DNA of 64,000 nucleotides, from NCBI RefSeq assembly GCF_003323715.1, contig NZ_QOIN01000047.1, forward strand, positions 434,001 to 498,000. The letters run 5' to 3'. The notes under the pieces were generated by a model that made no database searches, was not told where the DNA came from, and was given only the letters and a program-made list of their open reading frames with translations. The position numbers and the translations under genes were made by a program. Below, piece after piece: positions 26,941 to 36,352 of the stretch. Origin of the DNA: Streptomyces diacarni (lineage in GTDB: Bacteria > Actinomycetota > Actinomycetes > Streptomycetales > Streptomycetaceae). Position 1 is the first letter of the stretch. Every line of letters starts with the position of its first letter.

Positions 26941-28595
26941 TCGTGGTCACCTCCGCCGTGCCCGGCCGGCTTGTCGTCGGACCCCGCGTGCTCCGCGACG
27001 GGATGCTGCGGCTTCGGGTCCTTCTTCTGTACGTCCGAGAGGGTGTGCTCCACGGCGGGGTTCACGATCTCGGTGAGCGGCTTGGGGAAGACGCCGAGGA
27101 AGAGCAGCAGCGCCACCAGCGGCGCCACCACCGCGACCTCGCGCACCTTCAGATCGGGCATCTTCTCGATCTCCGGCCTGCGGATCGGCCCGGTCATCGT
27201 GCGCTGGTAGAGCACCAGCACGTACAGCGCGGCGAGGATGATGCCGACGGTGGCGATGATCCCGGCGACGGGGTAGCGCTCAAACGTGCCGACCAGGACG
27301 AGGAACTCGCTGACGAACGGCGCCAGCCCCGGCAGCGAGAGCGTGGCCAGGCCACCGATCAGGAACGTGCCGGCCAGCACGGGCGCCACCTTCTGCACCC
27401 CGCCGTAGTCCGCGATCAGACGCGAGCCGCGGCGCGAGATGAGGAAGCCTGCCACCAGCATCAGCGCGGCCGTCGAGATGCCGTGGAAGACCATGTAGAG
27501 CGTCGCGCCGCCCTGGCCCTGGCTGGTCATCGCGAAGACGCCCAGGATGATGAAGCCGAAGTGCGAGATGGACGCGTACGCCACCAGCCGCTTGATGTCC
27601 CGCTGCCCGACCGCCAGCAGCGCCCCGTACAGGACGCTGACCAGCGCCAGTCCGAGCACCACCGGGGTGGCCCAGGAGCTGGCCTCGGGGAAGAGGCCCA
27701 GGCAGAAGCGGAGCATCGCGAAGGTGCCGACCTTGTCGACGACGGCCGTGATGAGCACCGCGACAGGCGCCGTGGACTCGCCCATGGCGTTGGGCAGCCA
27801 GGTGTGCAGCGGCCACAGCGGCGCCTTGATGGCGAAGGCGACGAAGAAGCCGAGGAAGAGCCACCGCTCGGTGGACGTCGCCATCGTCAGGTCGCCGCTC
27901 GCCCGCGCCTTGAGCAGCTCCGGCAGCGAGAAGGTGCCCTGGCCCAGGGAGTCGGCGCTGACGACGAACAGCCCGATGACGGCGGCCAGCATGACCAGCC
28001 CGCCGGCCAGGTTGTAGAGCAGGAACTTCACGGCCGCGTAGGAGCGCTGCTTGGCGCCCTCCTCCTCACCGGCCGCGTGTGCCCGGTCCCCGAAGCCGCC
28101 GATGAGGAAGTACATCGGAATGAGCATCGCTTCGAAGAAGATGTAGAAGAGGAAGACGTCGGTGGCGGCGAAGGAGACCAGCACCATCGCCTCGACGGCG
28201 AGGATGAGGGCGAAGAAGCCCTGGGTGGGCCGCCAGCGGCGGTTGGCCTGCTCGTCCGCGCGGTCGTCGGCGTCGTCGGCGTCGTGCCAGCCCGCGCCGA
28301 TGACGAACGGGATGAGCAGCGCCGTCAGCGCCATCAGGGCGGCGCCGATGCCGTCGACGCCGAGTTCGTAGCGGACCCCGAAGTCGGAGATCCAGGCGTG
28401 CGACTCGGTCAGCTGGTAGCGGGCGCCGTCCGGGTCGAAGCGGATCAGCACCACGGCGGCCAGCACGAGCGTGGCCAGCGAGACCAGCAGCGCCAGCCAC
28501 TTGGCCGCGGTGCGCCGGGCCGCCGGGACGGCGGCGGTGGCGACGGCCCCGACGGCAGGCAGCGCCGCCGTGACCGTCAGCAGAGGAAATGACAT
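26937..28595 (-). CDS. nuoM: NADH-quinone oxidoreductase subunit M
   Basis: A 552-residue antiporter-like subunit of complex I. Typical segments are YELGVDGIGAALMALTALLI, FYIFFEAMLIPMYFLIGGFG with the key Glu, KAPLWPLHTWLPNAMGESTA, and GQRDIKRLVAYASISHFGFI. The C-terminus ends in a His/Gly/Asp-rich tail (HGGGDHE). It starts with ATG 28595, three bases after the nuoL stop, and overlaps nuoN by 4 bases. It lies in the distal part of the membrane arm and helps to move protons. Confidence 0.97.
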   Translation of the reverse strand: MSFPLLTVTAALPAVGAVATAAVPAARRTAAKWLALLVSLATLVLAAVVLIRFDPDGARYQLTESHAWISDFGVRYELGVDGIGAALMALTALLIPFVIGAGWHDADDADDRADEQANRRWRPTQGFFALILAVEAMVLVSFAATDVFLFYIFFEAMLIPMYFLIGGFGDRAHAAGEEEGAKQRSYAAVKFLLYNLAGGLVMLAAVIGLFVVSADSLGQGTFSLPELLKARASGDLTMATSTERWLFLGFFVAFAIKAPLWPLHTWLPNAMGESTAPVAVLITAVVDKVGTFAMLRFCLGLFPEASSWATPVVLGLALVSVLYGALLAVGQRDIKRLVAYASISHFGFIILGVFAMTSQGQGGATLYMVFHGISTAALMLVAGFLISRRGSRLIADYGGVQKVAPVLAGTFLIGGLATLSLPGLAPFVSEFLVLVGTFERYPVAGIIATVGIILAALYVLVLYQRTMTGPIRRPEIEKMPDLKVREVAVVAPLVALLLFLGVFPKPLTEIVNPAVEHTLSDVQKKDPKPQHPVAEHAGSDDKPAGHGGGDHE

Positions 28596-28598
28596 GAC

Positions 28599-30545
28599 TC
28601 AGACCGCCCTCATCAGCAGGGTCGCGGCGATCAGCACTGCCGCGCCGCCGAACATCGAGACCGCGTAGGAGCGGGCGAAACCGTTCTGGAGCCGCCGCAG
28701 CCGCCCCGACAGACCGCCGAAGGAGGCGGCCGTGCCGTTGACGGCGCCGTCGACGACCTTGTTGTCGACGTAGACCAGGCTGCGGGTCAGGTGCGTTCCG
28801 CCGCTGACCAGCACCACGTGGTTGAAGTCGTCCTGGAGCAGGTCGCGGCGGGCGGCGCGGGTGAGCAGGCTGCCGCGCGGGGCGAGCGCGGGCACCGGCT
28901 TGCGCCCGTACTGGAGGTACGCGGCGCCCACGCCGAGGACGAGCGCCACGATCGTGGCGGCCGTCACCGCGGTCGCCGAGACCGGGGAGTGCCCGTGCTC
29001 GAACTGGGTGACCGGCTCCAGCCAGCCCACGAAGGACTCGCCCGCCTTGAAGAGGCCGCCCGCGAAGACGGACCCGAAGGCGAGCACGATCATCGGGATC
29101 GTCATGATCTTCGGGGACTCGTGCGGGTGGGGCGGCGCGTACGCGCCCCGCGTCTCGGCCGCGGGCTCGACGTCGGGCTCGGCCGGGGACGGGGTGGGCG
29201 CCTTGCGCCAGCGCTCCTCGCCGAAGAAGGTCATCAGCATCACCCGCGTCATGTAGTACGCGGTGATGGCCGCGCCCAGCAGGGTGACCGCGCCCAGGAT
29301 CCAGCCCTCGGTGCCGCCCTTGCCGAAGGCGGCCTCGATGATCTGGTCCTTGGAGAAGAACCCGGACAGTCCCGGGAAGCCGATGATGGCGAGATAGCCG
29401 AGGCCGAAGGTGACAAAGGTGACCGGCATGTGCTTGCGCAGTCCGCCGTAGCGGCGCATGTCGACCTCGTCGTTCATGCCGTGCATCACGGACCCGGCGC
29501 CGAGGAACAGCCCGGCCTTGAAGAAGCCGTGGGTGACCAGGTGCATGATGGCGAACGCGTAGCCGATCGGGCCGAGCCCCGCGGCCAGGATCATGTAGCC
29601 GATCTGCGACATGGTCGAGCCGGCCAGCGCCTTCTTGATGTCGTCCTTCGCGCAACCGACGATCGCACCGAACAGCAGCGTGACCGCGCCGACGATCACC
29701 ACGACCAGCTGCGCGTCCGGCGCCCCGTTGAAGATCGCGCCGGAGCGGGTGATCAGGTAGACGCCCGCGGTCACCATCGTCGCCGCGTGGATGAGCGCGG
29801 AGACCGGGGTGGGGCCCTCCATGGCGTCCCCGAGCCAGGACTGGAGCGGCACCTGCGCCGACTTGCCGCAGGCCGCCAGCAGCAGCATCAGGCCGATCGC
29901 CGTCAGCTTGCCCTCGCTCGCCTCGCCGGCGGCGGAGAGGACCGGCGCGAAGGCGAAGGTGCCGAAGGTGGTGAACATCAGGAAGATGGCGATGGCCAGG
30001 CCCGCGTCACCGACACGGTTGACCAGGAACGCCTTCTTCGCCGCCGTCGCCGCGCTCGGCTTGTGCTGCCAGAAGCCGATCAGCAGGTACGAGGCGAGAC
30101 CCACGCCCTCCCAGCCGACGTACAGCAGCAGGAAGTTGTCGGCGAGGACGAGCAGCAGCATCGCCGCGAGGAAGAGGTTCAGGTAGGCGAAGAAGCGGCG
30201 CCTCTTCGGGTCGTGCTCCATGTAGCCGACCGAGTACAGGTGGATGAGCGTGCCCACGCCGGTGATCAGCAGGACGAACGTCATCGACAACTGGTCGAGC
30301 TGGAAGGCCATGTCCGCCTGGAAGCCCTCCACCGGCACCCAGGAGAACAGCTTGCTGTGCATGGCCCGGCTCTCGGCGTCCTCCCCCAGCATCGAGGCGA
30401 ACAGCACGGCCCCGATCACGAAGGACACCGCGGCCAGCAGTGTCGCCAGCCAGTGCCCGCTCCGATCCAGGCGCCGCCCGCCCAACAGCAGCACGGCGGC
30501 GCCGAGCAGGGGCACTCCGACGAGCAGTCCGATCATTGACTCCAC
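28599..30545 (-). CDS. nuoL: NADH-quinone oxidoreductase subunit L
   Basis: A 648-residue distal membrane-arm subunit. Markers are FLLLYVGWEGVGLASYLLIGFW, KSAQVPLQSWLGDAMEGPTPVSALIHAAT, and GCAKDDIKKALAGSTMSQIGYM. The C-terminus carries the long lateral helix and final anchor of NuoL. A Pro/Glu-rich insert (APTPSPAEPDVEPAAETR, near residue 455) is longer than in E. coli. GTG 30545 with AAGGGG about 9-12 bases upstream gives MESMIGLL; ATG 30536 is the alternative. The nuoK stop lies 13 bases upstream, one of the few nuo junctions without overlap. Confidence 0.97.
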   Translation of the reverse strand: MESMIGLLVGVPLLGAAVLLLGGRRLDRSGHWLATLLAAVSFVIGAVLFASMLGEDAESRAMHSKLFSWVPVEGFQADMAFQLDQLSMTFVLLITGVGTLIHLYSVGYMEHDPKRRRFFAYLNLFLAAMLLLVLADNFLLLYVGWEGVGLASYLLIGFWQHKPSAATAAKKAFLVNRVGDAGLAIAIFLMFTTFGTFAFAPVLSAAGEASEGKLTAIGLMLLLAACGKSAQVPLQSWLGDAMEGPTPVSALIHAATMVTAGVYLITRSGAIFNGAPDAQLVVVIVGAVTLLFGAIVGCAKDDIKKALAGSTMSQIGYMILAAGLGPIGYAFAIMHLVTHGFFKAGLFLGAGSVMHGMNDEVDMRRYGGLRKHMPVTFVTFGLGYLAIIGFPGLSGFFSKDQIIEAAFGKGGTEGWILGAVTLLGAAITAYYMTRVMLMTFFGEERWRKAPTPSPAEPDVEPAAETRGAYAPPHPHESPKIMTIPMIVLAFGSVFAGGLFKAGESFVGWLEPVTQFEHGHSPVSATAVTAATIVALVLGVGAAYLQYGRKPVPALAPRGSLLTRAARRDLLQDDFNHVVLVSGGTHLTRSLVYVDNKVVDGAVNGTAASFGGLSGRLRRLQNGFARSYAVSMFGGAAVLIAATLLMRAV

Positions 30546-30558
30546 TGGTACGTACCCC

Positions 30559-30858
30559 TTACAGCTTCATCAGGCTGGCGTCGTCGACCGAGGCCGAGTG
30601 GCGGGAGCGGTAGAGCATGACGATGATCGCCAGACCCACCACGACCTCGGCGGCGGCGACGACCATGACGAAGAACGCCATGATCTGGCCGTCGAGGTTG
30701 CCGTGCATCCGCGAGAAGGCGACCAGCGTCAGGTTGGCGGCGTTCAGCATCAGCTCGATGCACATGAACACCACGATGGCGTTGCGCCGGATGAGGACTC
30801 CGGCGGCGCCGATGGTGAACAGCAGCGCTGCCAGATAGACGTAGTTGATCGGGCTCAC
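30559..30858 (-). CDS. nuoK: NADH-quinone oxidoreductase subunit K
   Basis: A 99-residue, three-helix membrane subunit. The second helix contains the conserved Glu in FMCIELMLNAANLTLVAF and the third carries Glu in VVAAAEVVVGLAIIV, both needed for proton transfer in the family. The start is GTG 30858, overlapping the nuoJ stop by 4 bases. Length is as in other bacteria. Confidence 0.97.
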   Translation of the reverse strand: MSPINYVYLAALLFTIGAAGVLIRRNAIVVFMCIELMLNAANLTLVAFSRMHGNLDGQIMAFFVMVVAAAEVVVGLAIIVMLYRSRHSASVDDASLMKL

Positions 30859-31784
30859 TTGGTGGCCTCCTCACGCTCGCTGGCCTGCCCGGCGGCGGTG
30901 TCCTGGCCGCCGCCCTCGGCACGGTCGGCCGCGTCCTGGGCCCGGTCGGCGGCCCGTTCGCCCGGGTCCTTGGGGCCCGGGTAGGTGGCGCGGCCCTGGT
31001 ACTCGGCGGTGCGCTGCTCGATCGCGGCCAGCTGCGCCAGCTGCTCGGCGTTGACCTCGCGGATCTGGCCGCGGTCGCGCAGCGTGCGGCTGACGCTGAG
31101 CTCGGAGGGCGTGCCGTCGGGCAGCAGCGCGGGACGGTCGTTGGCGTTGTGGCGGGCGTAGACGCCGGGCGCCGGCAGCGGGGTGACCTGCTTGCCCTCG
31201 CGCACACGCTCCTCGGCCTGCTCGCGCTGCGACTTGTTCTTCTCGACGCGCTCGCGGTGGGTGAGCAGCGTGGCGCCGACCGCGGCGACGGTCAGCAGGG
31301 CGCCGACCACCTCGAAGGCGACGACGTACTTGGTGAACAGCAGGGAGGCCAGCGCCGGGACGTTGCCCTCGGCGTTGGCGGCCCCGAGCCCGTTGAAGCC
31401 GCCCACCGAGACCTGCCCGATGCCGGTGATCAGCAGGATGCCGACGCCCAGTGCGCAGGCCGCGGCGAGCCAGCGCTGCCCCTTCAACGTCTCGCGCAGC
31501 GAGTCGGCGTGGGAGACGCCGACGAGCATCAGCACGAACAGGAACAGCATCATGACCGCGCCGGTGTAGACCACGATCTGCACGACGCCGAGGAAATAGG
31601 CGCCGTTGGCGAGGTAGAAGAGCGCCAGGATGATCATTGTCCCGGCCAGGCAGAGCGCGCTGTGCACGGCGCGGCGCAGCAGCACCGTACCGAGGCCGCC
31701 GAGGACGGCGACGGTGCCCAGCACCCAGAACTGGACGGCCTCGCCCGTGGAGGTGGCGGTGGCGGTGGCGGCGAGTGCGTTCAT
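30855..31784 (-). CDS. nuoJ: NADH-quinone oxidoreductase subunit J, with long C-terminal tail
   Basis: A 309-residue subunit. The first 170 residues hold the five helices of NuoJ, including VVQIVVYTGAVMMLFLFVLM with the pi-bulge region. The remaining 140 residues, absent from E. coli NuoJ, are hydrophilic and highly charged (HRERVEKNKSQREQAEERV, then RAADRAQDAADRAEGG), partly coiled-coil-like and cytoplasmic. Actinobacterial NuoJ proteins often have such tails; their role is unknown. It overlaps nuoK by 4 bases and starts 4 bases inside the end of nuoI. Confidence 0.96.
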   Translation of the reverse strand: MNALAATATATSTGEAVQFWVLGTVAVLGGLGTVLLRRAVHSALCLAGTMIILALFYLANGAYFLGVVQIVVYTGAVMMLFLFVLMLVGVSHADSLRETLKGQRWLAAACALGVGILLITGIGQVSVGGFNGLGAANAEGNVPALASLLFTKYVVAFEVVGALLTVAAVGATLLTHRERVEKNKSQREQAEERVREGKQVTPLPAPGVYARHNANDRPALLPDGTPSELSVSRTLRDRGQIREVNAEQLAQLAAIEQRTAEYQGRATYPGPKDPGERAADRAQDAADRAEGGGQDTAAGQASEREEATK

Positions 31785-32452
31785 CGCTCCCCCTCCCCGC
31801 CGGCCGTGACGACGCCGTGCGTCATGGGCCCGTACGCCGCGGCCTCGCCCGTGGTGGCCTCACCCGCGGCGGGTTCGTCCGCGCCGTAGGTGTCGGCGGA
31901 CTCCTGGGGCGCCCCGGTGTCGGTGGCGTGCTGCTGCACGGTGCCGGGCGCGGCCTCGCTGACCAGGCCTTGGTAGTAGTCCTTCTCCGTCATGCCGGGG
32001 AAGATGGCGTGCGGGGAGTCGACCATGCCCTCCTCCAGGCCCGCGAGCAGCTCCTCCTTGGTGTAGATGAGGGACTCGCGGGAGGAGTCGGCCAGTTCGT
32101 ACTCGTTCGTCATGGTCAGCGCCCGGGTGGGGCAGGCCTCGACGCACAGGCCGCACAGGATGCAGCGCAGGTAGTTGATCTGGTAGACGCGGCCGTAGCG
32201 CTCGCCGGGCGAGTACCGCTCCTCCTCGGTGTTGTCGGCCCCCTCGACGTAGATGGCGTCGGCGGGGCAGGCCCAGGCGCACAGCTCGCAGCCCACGCAC
32301 TTCTCCAGCCCGTCCGGGTGCCGGTTGAGCTGGTGGCGGCCGTGGAAGCGGGGAGCCGTCGGCTTCTTGTACTCGGGGTACTGCTCGGTCAGCCGCTTCT
32401 TGAACATGTCCTTGAAGGTCACGCCGAAGCCGGCCACGGGGTTTTCAGGCAC
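31781..32452 (-). CDS. nuoI: NADH-quinone oxidoreductase subunit I
   Basis: A 223-residue ferredoxin-like subunit with two [4Fe-4S] motifs, CVGCELCAWACP and CILCGLCVEACP, which hold clusters N6a and N6b and pass electrons towards N2 in NuoB. GTG 32452 starts MPENPVAGFGVTFKDMF; AGGGGG lies 7 bases before it. The start overlaps the nuoH end by 8 bases. The open frame extends upstream to 32548, but that part reads as nuoH in another frame. About 45 residues after DYYQGLVSEAAPGTV are low complexity, longer than in E. coli. Confidence 0.97.
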   Translation of the reverse strand: MPENPVAGFGVTFKDMFKKRLTEQYPEYKKPTAPRFHGRHQLNRHPDGLEKCVGCELCAWACPADAIYVEGADNTEEERYSPGERYGRVYQINYLRCILCGLCVEACPTRALTMTNEYELADSSRESLIYTKEELLAGLEEGMVDSPHAIFPGMTEKDYYQGLVSEAAPGTVQQHATDTGAPQESADTYGADEPAAGEATTGEAAAYGPMTHGVVTAGGEGER

Positions 32453-33842
32453 CGTCAGCCCCCTTGCTCTCGGTGGTTGCGTCAGTTGCGTCGCCAGGAG
32501 TGCCGGGCCCGCCCGCACCGGCACCGACCGGCTCGCGCTCCCGCTCACGCGGCGCGCGCGAGGGCCGCCGCGGCACCGGCGGCACCTGTTGCCCCGGCAG
32601 CGGCGGTACGGGGAATCCGCCGGCCATCGGGTCGAAGGGCTTGTCCCGCTCGGGCACTTCCTCCTCCTCGGGGCCGGGGCGGAAGAAGTCGACGACGAAG
32701 GAGATCAGCAGCAGCGCCAGCGCCGTGCCAGCGACCCAGTAGACGACCGAGCTGTAGTCCCAGCCCTCGTTGCGCATCGCGCGGACGGTGGCCACCAGCA
32801 TCAGCCACACCAGGGCGATGGGGATGAGCACCTTCCAGCCCAGCTTCATGAACTGGTCGTAGCGCACGCGGGGCAGCGTGCCGCGGATCCAGATGAAGAA
32901 GAAGATCAGCACGAGCAGCTTGGCGGTGAACCACAGGATGGGCCACCAGCCGTGGTTGGCGCCCTCCCACCAGGTGGAGATCGGCGCCGGGGCGCGCCAG
33001 CCGCCCAGGAAGAGCGTGACCGCCAGCGCGGAGACCGTCACCACGTGGACGTACTCGGTCAGCATGAACATCGCGAACTTGATCGAGCTGTACTCGGTCT
33101 GGAAGCCCGCGACCAGATCGCCCTCGGACTCCGGCATGTCGAACGGCGCCCGGTGGGCCTCGCCGACCATCGAGATCAGATAGATCAGGAAGGAGACCGG
33201 CAGCAGGTAGGCGAACCAGCCGTCCGCCTGCTCGCCGACGATCGCCGAGGTGGACATCGAGCCCGAGTAGAGGAAGACCGCGGCGAAGCTCAGGCCCATC
33301 GCGATCTCGTAGCTGATGATCTGCGCCGTGGCGCGCACGCCGCCCAGCAGCGGATACGTCGACCCGGACGACCAGCCGGCCAGCACCACGCCGTAGGAGG
33401 CGATGGAGGCGGTGGCCAGGATGTAGAGGACGGCGACGGGCATGTCCGTCAGCTGCATCGCCGTCCGGTGCCCGAAGATCGAGATCTGGTTGTCCGCCGG
33501 ACCGAACGGGATGACCGCGATCGCCATGAAGGCCGGCACCGCGCCGATGACCGGAGCCAGCAAGTAGACCAGCTTGTCGCTGCCCTTGACGATGATGTCT
33601 TCCTTGAACATCAGCTTCACGCCGTCGGCCAGCGACTGGAGCATGCCCCAGGGCCCGTGCCGGTTGGGGCCGACGCGCAGCTGCATCCAGCCCACGATCT
33701 TGCGCTCGAAGACGATGGAGAGCAGCACCGTCACCATCAGGAACGCGAAACAGAAGACGCCCTTGATCAGCACGAGCCAGAACGGATCCGTGCCGAACAT
33801 CGACAGGTCCTCCTGGGCGAGGTGCTGCACCGGCCCGTTCAT
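32445..33842 (-). CDS. nuoH: NADH-quinone oxidoreductase subunit H
   Basis: A 465-residue membrane subunit at the junction of the two arms, lining the quinone entry channel. Markers are KIVGWMQLRVGPNRHGPWG, QSLADGVKLMFKED, the glutamate-rich loop GEAHRAPFDMPESEGDLV, and FFFIWIRGTLPRVRYDQFM. ATG 33842 with GGAGGTG 5-6 bases upstream overlaps the nuoG stop. The C-terminal 80 residues (EEEEVPERDKPFDPMAGG, then Pro/Arg/Gly-rich) exceed the E. coli protein. The frame stays open upstream to 34802 but is a shadow of nuoG there. Confidence 0.97.
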   Translation of the reverse strand: MNGPVQHLAQEDLSMFGTDPFWLVLIKGVFCFAFLMVTVLLSIVFERKIVGWMQLRVGPNRHGPWGMLQSLADGVKLMFKEDIIVKGSDKLVYLLAPVIGAVPAFMAIAVIPFGPADNQISIFGHRTAMQLTDMPVAVLYILATASIASYGVVLAGWSSGSTYPLLGGVRATAQIISYEIAMGLSFAAVFLYSGSMSTSAIVGEQADGWFAYLLPVSFLIYLISMVGEAHRAPFDMPESEGDLVAGFQTEYSSIKFAMFMLTEYVHVVTVSALAVTLFLGGWRAPAPISTWWEGANHGWWPILWFTAKLLVLIFFFIWIRGTLPRVRYDQFMKLGWKVLIPIALVWLMLVATVRAMRNEGWDYSSVVYWVAGTALALLLISFVVDFFRPGPEEEEVPERDKPFDPMAGGFPVPPLPGQQVPPVPRRPSRAPREREREPVGAGAGGPGTPGDATDATTESKGADGA

Positions 33843-36352
33843 GCGCCCACCTCCTGCGGGGTCTGGTTGACGCCGACGCTGCCGGGCGCGATCCGCACCA
33901 GCGCGCCGGGGAGCGCCCCGGCGTCGGCCGCGACGCCGCCGCCGACCGTGTTGAGCGGCAGCCACACCACCCGGTCGGGCATCTCGGTGACGCACAGCGG
34001 CAGCCGCACCTCGCCGCGCGGTCCCGCGACGGCCAGCGTCTCGCCGTCCGCGGCGCCGATCTCGGCGGCGGTGGCGGCCGACAGCCGCGCGTACGCCGCG
34101 TGCCGGGTGCCGGCCAGCGCCTCGTCCCCCTCCTGGAGACGGCCCTGGTCGAGCAGCATCCGGTGCCCGGCCAGCACGGCCTCTCCGGCGGCGGGCTGCG
34201 GCGCGGTACGGGCCCCGGGGATCGGGGCCTCCAGCCGGGCCGTGCCCGTGCGGTGGCCGAGGCGGTCGAGTTCGCCGCGCACCATGCGCACGTCCGGCAG
34301 TCCCAGGTGGACGTCCAGCGCGTCGGCGAGCATGTTCAGGACGCGGGCGTCGGGCTGGACGTGGCGGCGGGTCATCTGGTCCGGCTTGAGGGCCGCGTCG
34401 AACGTCCGCAGGCGGCCCTCCCAGTTGAGGAAGGTGCCGGACTTCTCCGGGGCCGCCGAGACGGGCAGGACGACGTCGGCGAGATCGGTCACGGCGCTGG
34501 GCCGCAGCTCCAGGCTGACCAGGAAGTCCACCGCCTCCAGCGCCTCGCGGGCGCGGGCCGGATCCGGCAGGTCCTCCATACCGACGCCCCCGACGACCAG
34601 CGCGGACAGCTCGCCCGTGGCGGCGGCCTCGATGATCTGGGAGGTGTCGCGCCCCGGCGCTGTGGGCAGTTCGGCGACGCCCCAGGCGCGGGCCACCTCG
34701 GCGCGCGCGCCGGCGTCGGCCACGGCCCTGGCCCCCGGCAGCAGTCCGGGCAGGCACCCGGCCTCCAGTGCGCCGCGCTCGCCCGCGCGGCGCGGCACCC
34801 ACACCAGGGTGGCGCCGGTGGCGACCGCCGTGCGCAGCGCCGCGGTGAGCGCACCCGGCACGGTGGCCAGCCGCTCGCCGACCAGCATGACCGCGCCGTC
34901 ACCGCGCAGCGCCTCGGCGGCCGCCGCGCCCTCCTCGTCCAGGCCGACGCCGCCCGCGAGCGCGTCCAGCCACTCCGTCTCGGTGCCGGGGGCCGCGGGC
35001 AGCAGCGTGCCGCCCGCCTTGTGCAGGCCGCGGGTGGCGTGCGTGGCCAGTGCCCAGGTGCGCTGGCCGCGGGTGCGCCAGGCCTTGCGCAGCCGCAGGA
35101 AGACGCCGGGCGCCTCCTCCTCGGCCTCCAGGCCGAGGAGGAGCACGGCGGGCGCGGCCTCCAGCGCGGAGTAGGTCAGGCCCGCCGCGTCCAGGTCCCG
35201 GCCGTGGCCGGCCACGTGGGAGGCGAGGAAGTCGGCCTCCTCCGCGGAGTGCGCCCGTGCGCGGAAGTCGATGTCGTTGGTGCGCAGCGCCACGCGGGCG
35301 AACTTGGCGTAGGCGTACGCGTCCTCGACGGTGAGCCGTCCGCCGGTCAGCACGCCGGTGCGCTCCTGCTTGCCGGCGAGTCCGCGCGCGGCGGCCTCCA
35401 GCGCCTCGGGCCAGCTGGCCGGGGCCAGCGTGCCGTCCTCACCGCGGACCAGCGGGGTGTGCAGCCGGTCGGGGCGCTGTGCGTAGCGGAACGCGAAGCG
35501 TCCCTTGTCGCACATCCACTCCTCGTTGACCTCGGGGTCGTTCTCGGCGAGGCGGCGCATCACCTTGCCGCGCCGGTGGTCGGTGCGGATCGCGCAGCCG
35601 CCGGAGCAGTGCTCGCACACGCCCGGCGAGGAGGTGAGGTCGAAGGGGCGGGAGCGGAACCTGTAGGCCGCCGAGGTCAGCGCGCCGACGGGGCAGATCT
35701 GGATGGTGTTGCCGGAGAAGTACGACTGGAAGGGGGTGTCCTCCCCGGTGCCGACCTGCTGGAGCGCGCCCCGCTCGATCAGCTCGATCATCGGGTCGCC
35801 CGCGATCTGGTTGGAGAAGCGGGTGCAGCGCGCGCACAGCACGCACCGCTCCCGGTCCAGCAGCACCTGCGTGGAGATGGCGACGGGCTTGTCGTAGGTG
35901 CGCTTCCTGCCCTCGAAGCGGGAGTCGGCGTCCCCGTGCGACATGGCCTGGTTCTGCAGCGGGCACTCGCCGCCCTTGTCGCAGACGGGGCAGTCCAGCG
36001 GGTGGTTGATGAGCAGCAGCTCCATCACGCCGCGCTGCGCCTTACTCGCCACATCCGAGGTCAGGTGCGTTTTGACGACCATGCCGTCGGTGCACTGGAT
36101 GGTGCAGGACGCCATCGGCTTGCGCTGGCCCTCCACCTCGACGATGCACTGGCGGCAGGCGCCGGCCGGGTCGAGCAGGGGGTGGTCGCAGAAGCGGGGG
36201 ATGTCGATGCCGAGCTGCTCGGCGGCACGGATGACCAGCGTGCCCTTGGGGACGGTGAGCTGGGCGCCGTCGACGGTCAGCGACACCGTCTCCTCGGGCG
36301 GCGGGGCTGCCTCCCCGCCGCCGGTGGAGGTGCCAGTAGCGGTGACGGTCAC
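33839..36352 (-). CDS. nuoG: NADH-quinone oxidoreductase subunit G
   Basis: An 837-residue iron-sulfur subunit. The N-terminal ferredoxin domain has the N1b cysteines (CDHPLLDPAGACRQC and upstream), then the N4/N5 region: HPLDCPVCDKGGECPLQNQ, RERCVLCARCTRFSNQIAG, and ICPVGALTSAAYRFRSRPFD. A further set, CEHCSGGC with MCDKGRF, matches the molybdopterin-oxidoreductase [4Fe-4S] domain. The C-terminal half is the degenerate, molybdenum-free catalytic fold and is Ala-rich. GTG 36352 has GGAGGTG nearby and overlaps the nuoF stop by 4 bases. It accepts electrons from NuoE/F and passes them on to NuoI. Confidence 0.97.
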   Translation of the reverse strand: MTVTATGTSTGGGEAAPPPEETVSLTVDGAQLTVPKGTLVIRAAEQLGIDIPRFCDHPLLDPAGACRQCIVEVEGQRKPMASCTIQCTDGMVVKTHLTSDVASKAQRGVMELLLINHPLDCPVCDKGGECPLQNQAMSHGDADSRFEGRKRTYDKPVAISTQVLLDRERCVLCARCTRFSNQIAGDPMIELIERGALQQVGTGEDTPFQSYFSGNTIQICPVGALTSAAYRFRSRPFDLTSSPGVCEHCSGGCAIRTDHRRGKVMRRLAENDPEVNEEWMCDKGRFAFRYAQRPDRLHTPLVRGEDGTLAPASWPEALEAAARGLAGKQERTGVLTGGRLTVEDAYAYAKFARVALRTNDIDFRARAHSAEEADFLASHVAGHGRDLDAAGLTYSALEAAPAVLLLGLEAEEEAPGVFLRLRKAWRTRGQRTWALATHATRGLHKAGGTLLPAAPGTETEWLDALAGGVGLDEEGAAAAEALRGDGAVMLVGERLATVPGALTAALRTAVATGATLVWVPRRAGERGALEAGCLPGLLPGARAVADAGARAEVARAWGVAELPTAPGRDTSQIIEAAATGELSALVVGGVGMEDLPDPARAREALEAVDFLVSLELRPSAVTDLADVVLPVSAAPEKSGTFLNWEGRLRTFDAALKPDQMTRRHVQPDARVLNMLADALDVHLGLPDVRMVRGELDRLGHRTGTARLEAPIPGARTAPQPAAGEAVLAGHRMLLDQGRLQEGDEALAGTRHAAYARLSAATAAEIGAADGETLAVAGPRGEVRLPLCVTEMPDRVVWLPLNTVGGGVAADAGALPGALVRIAPGSVGVNQTPQEVGA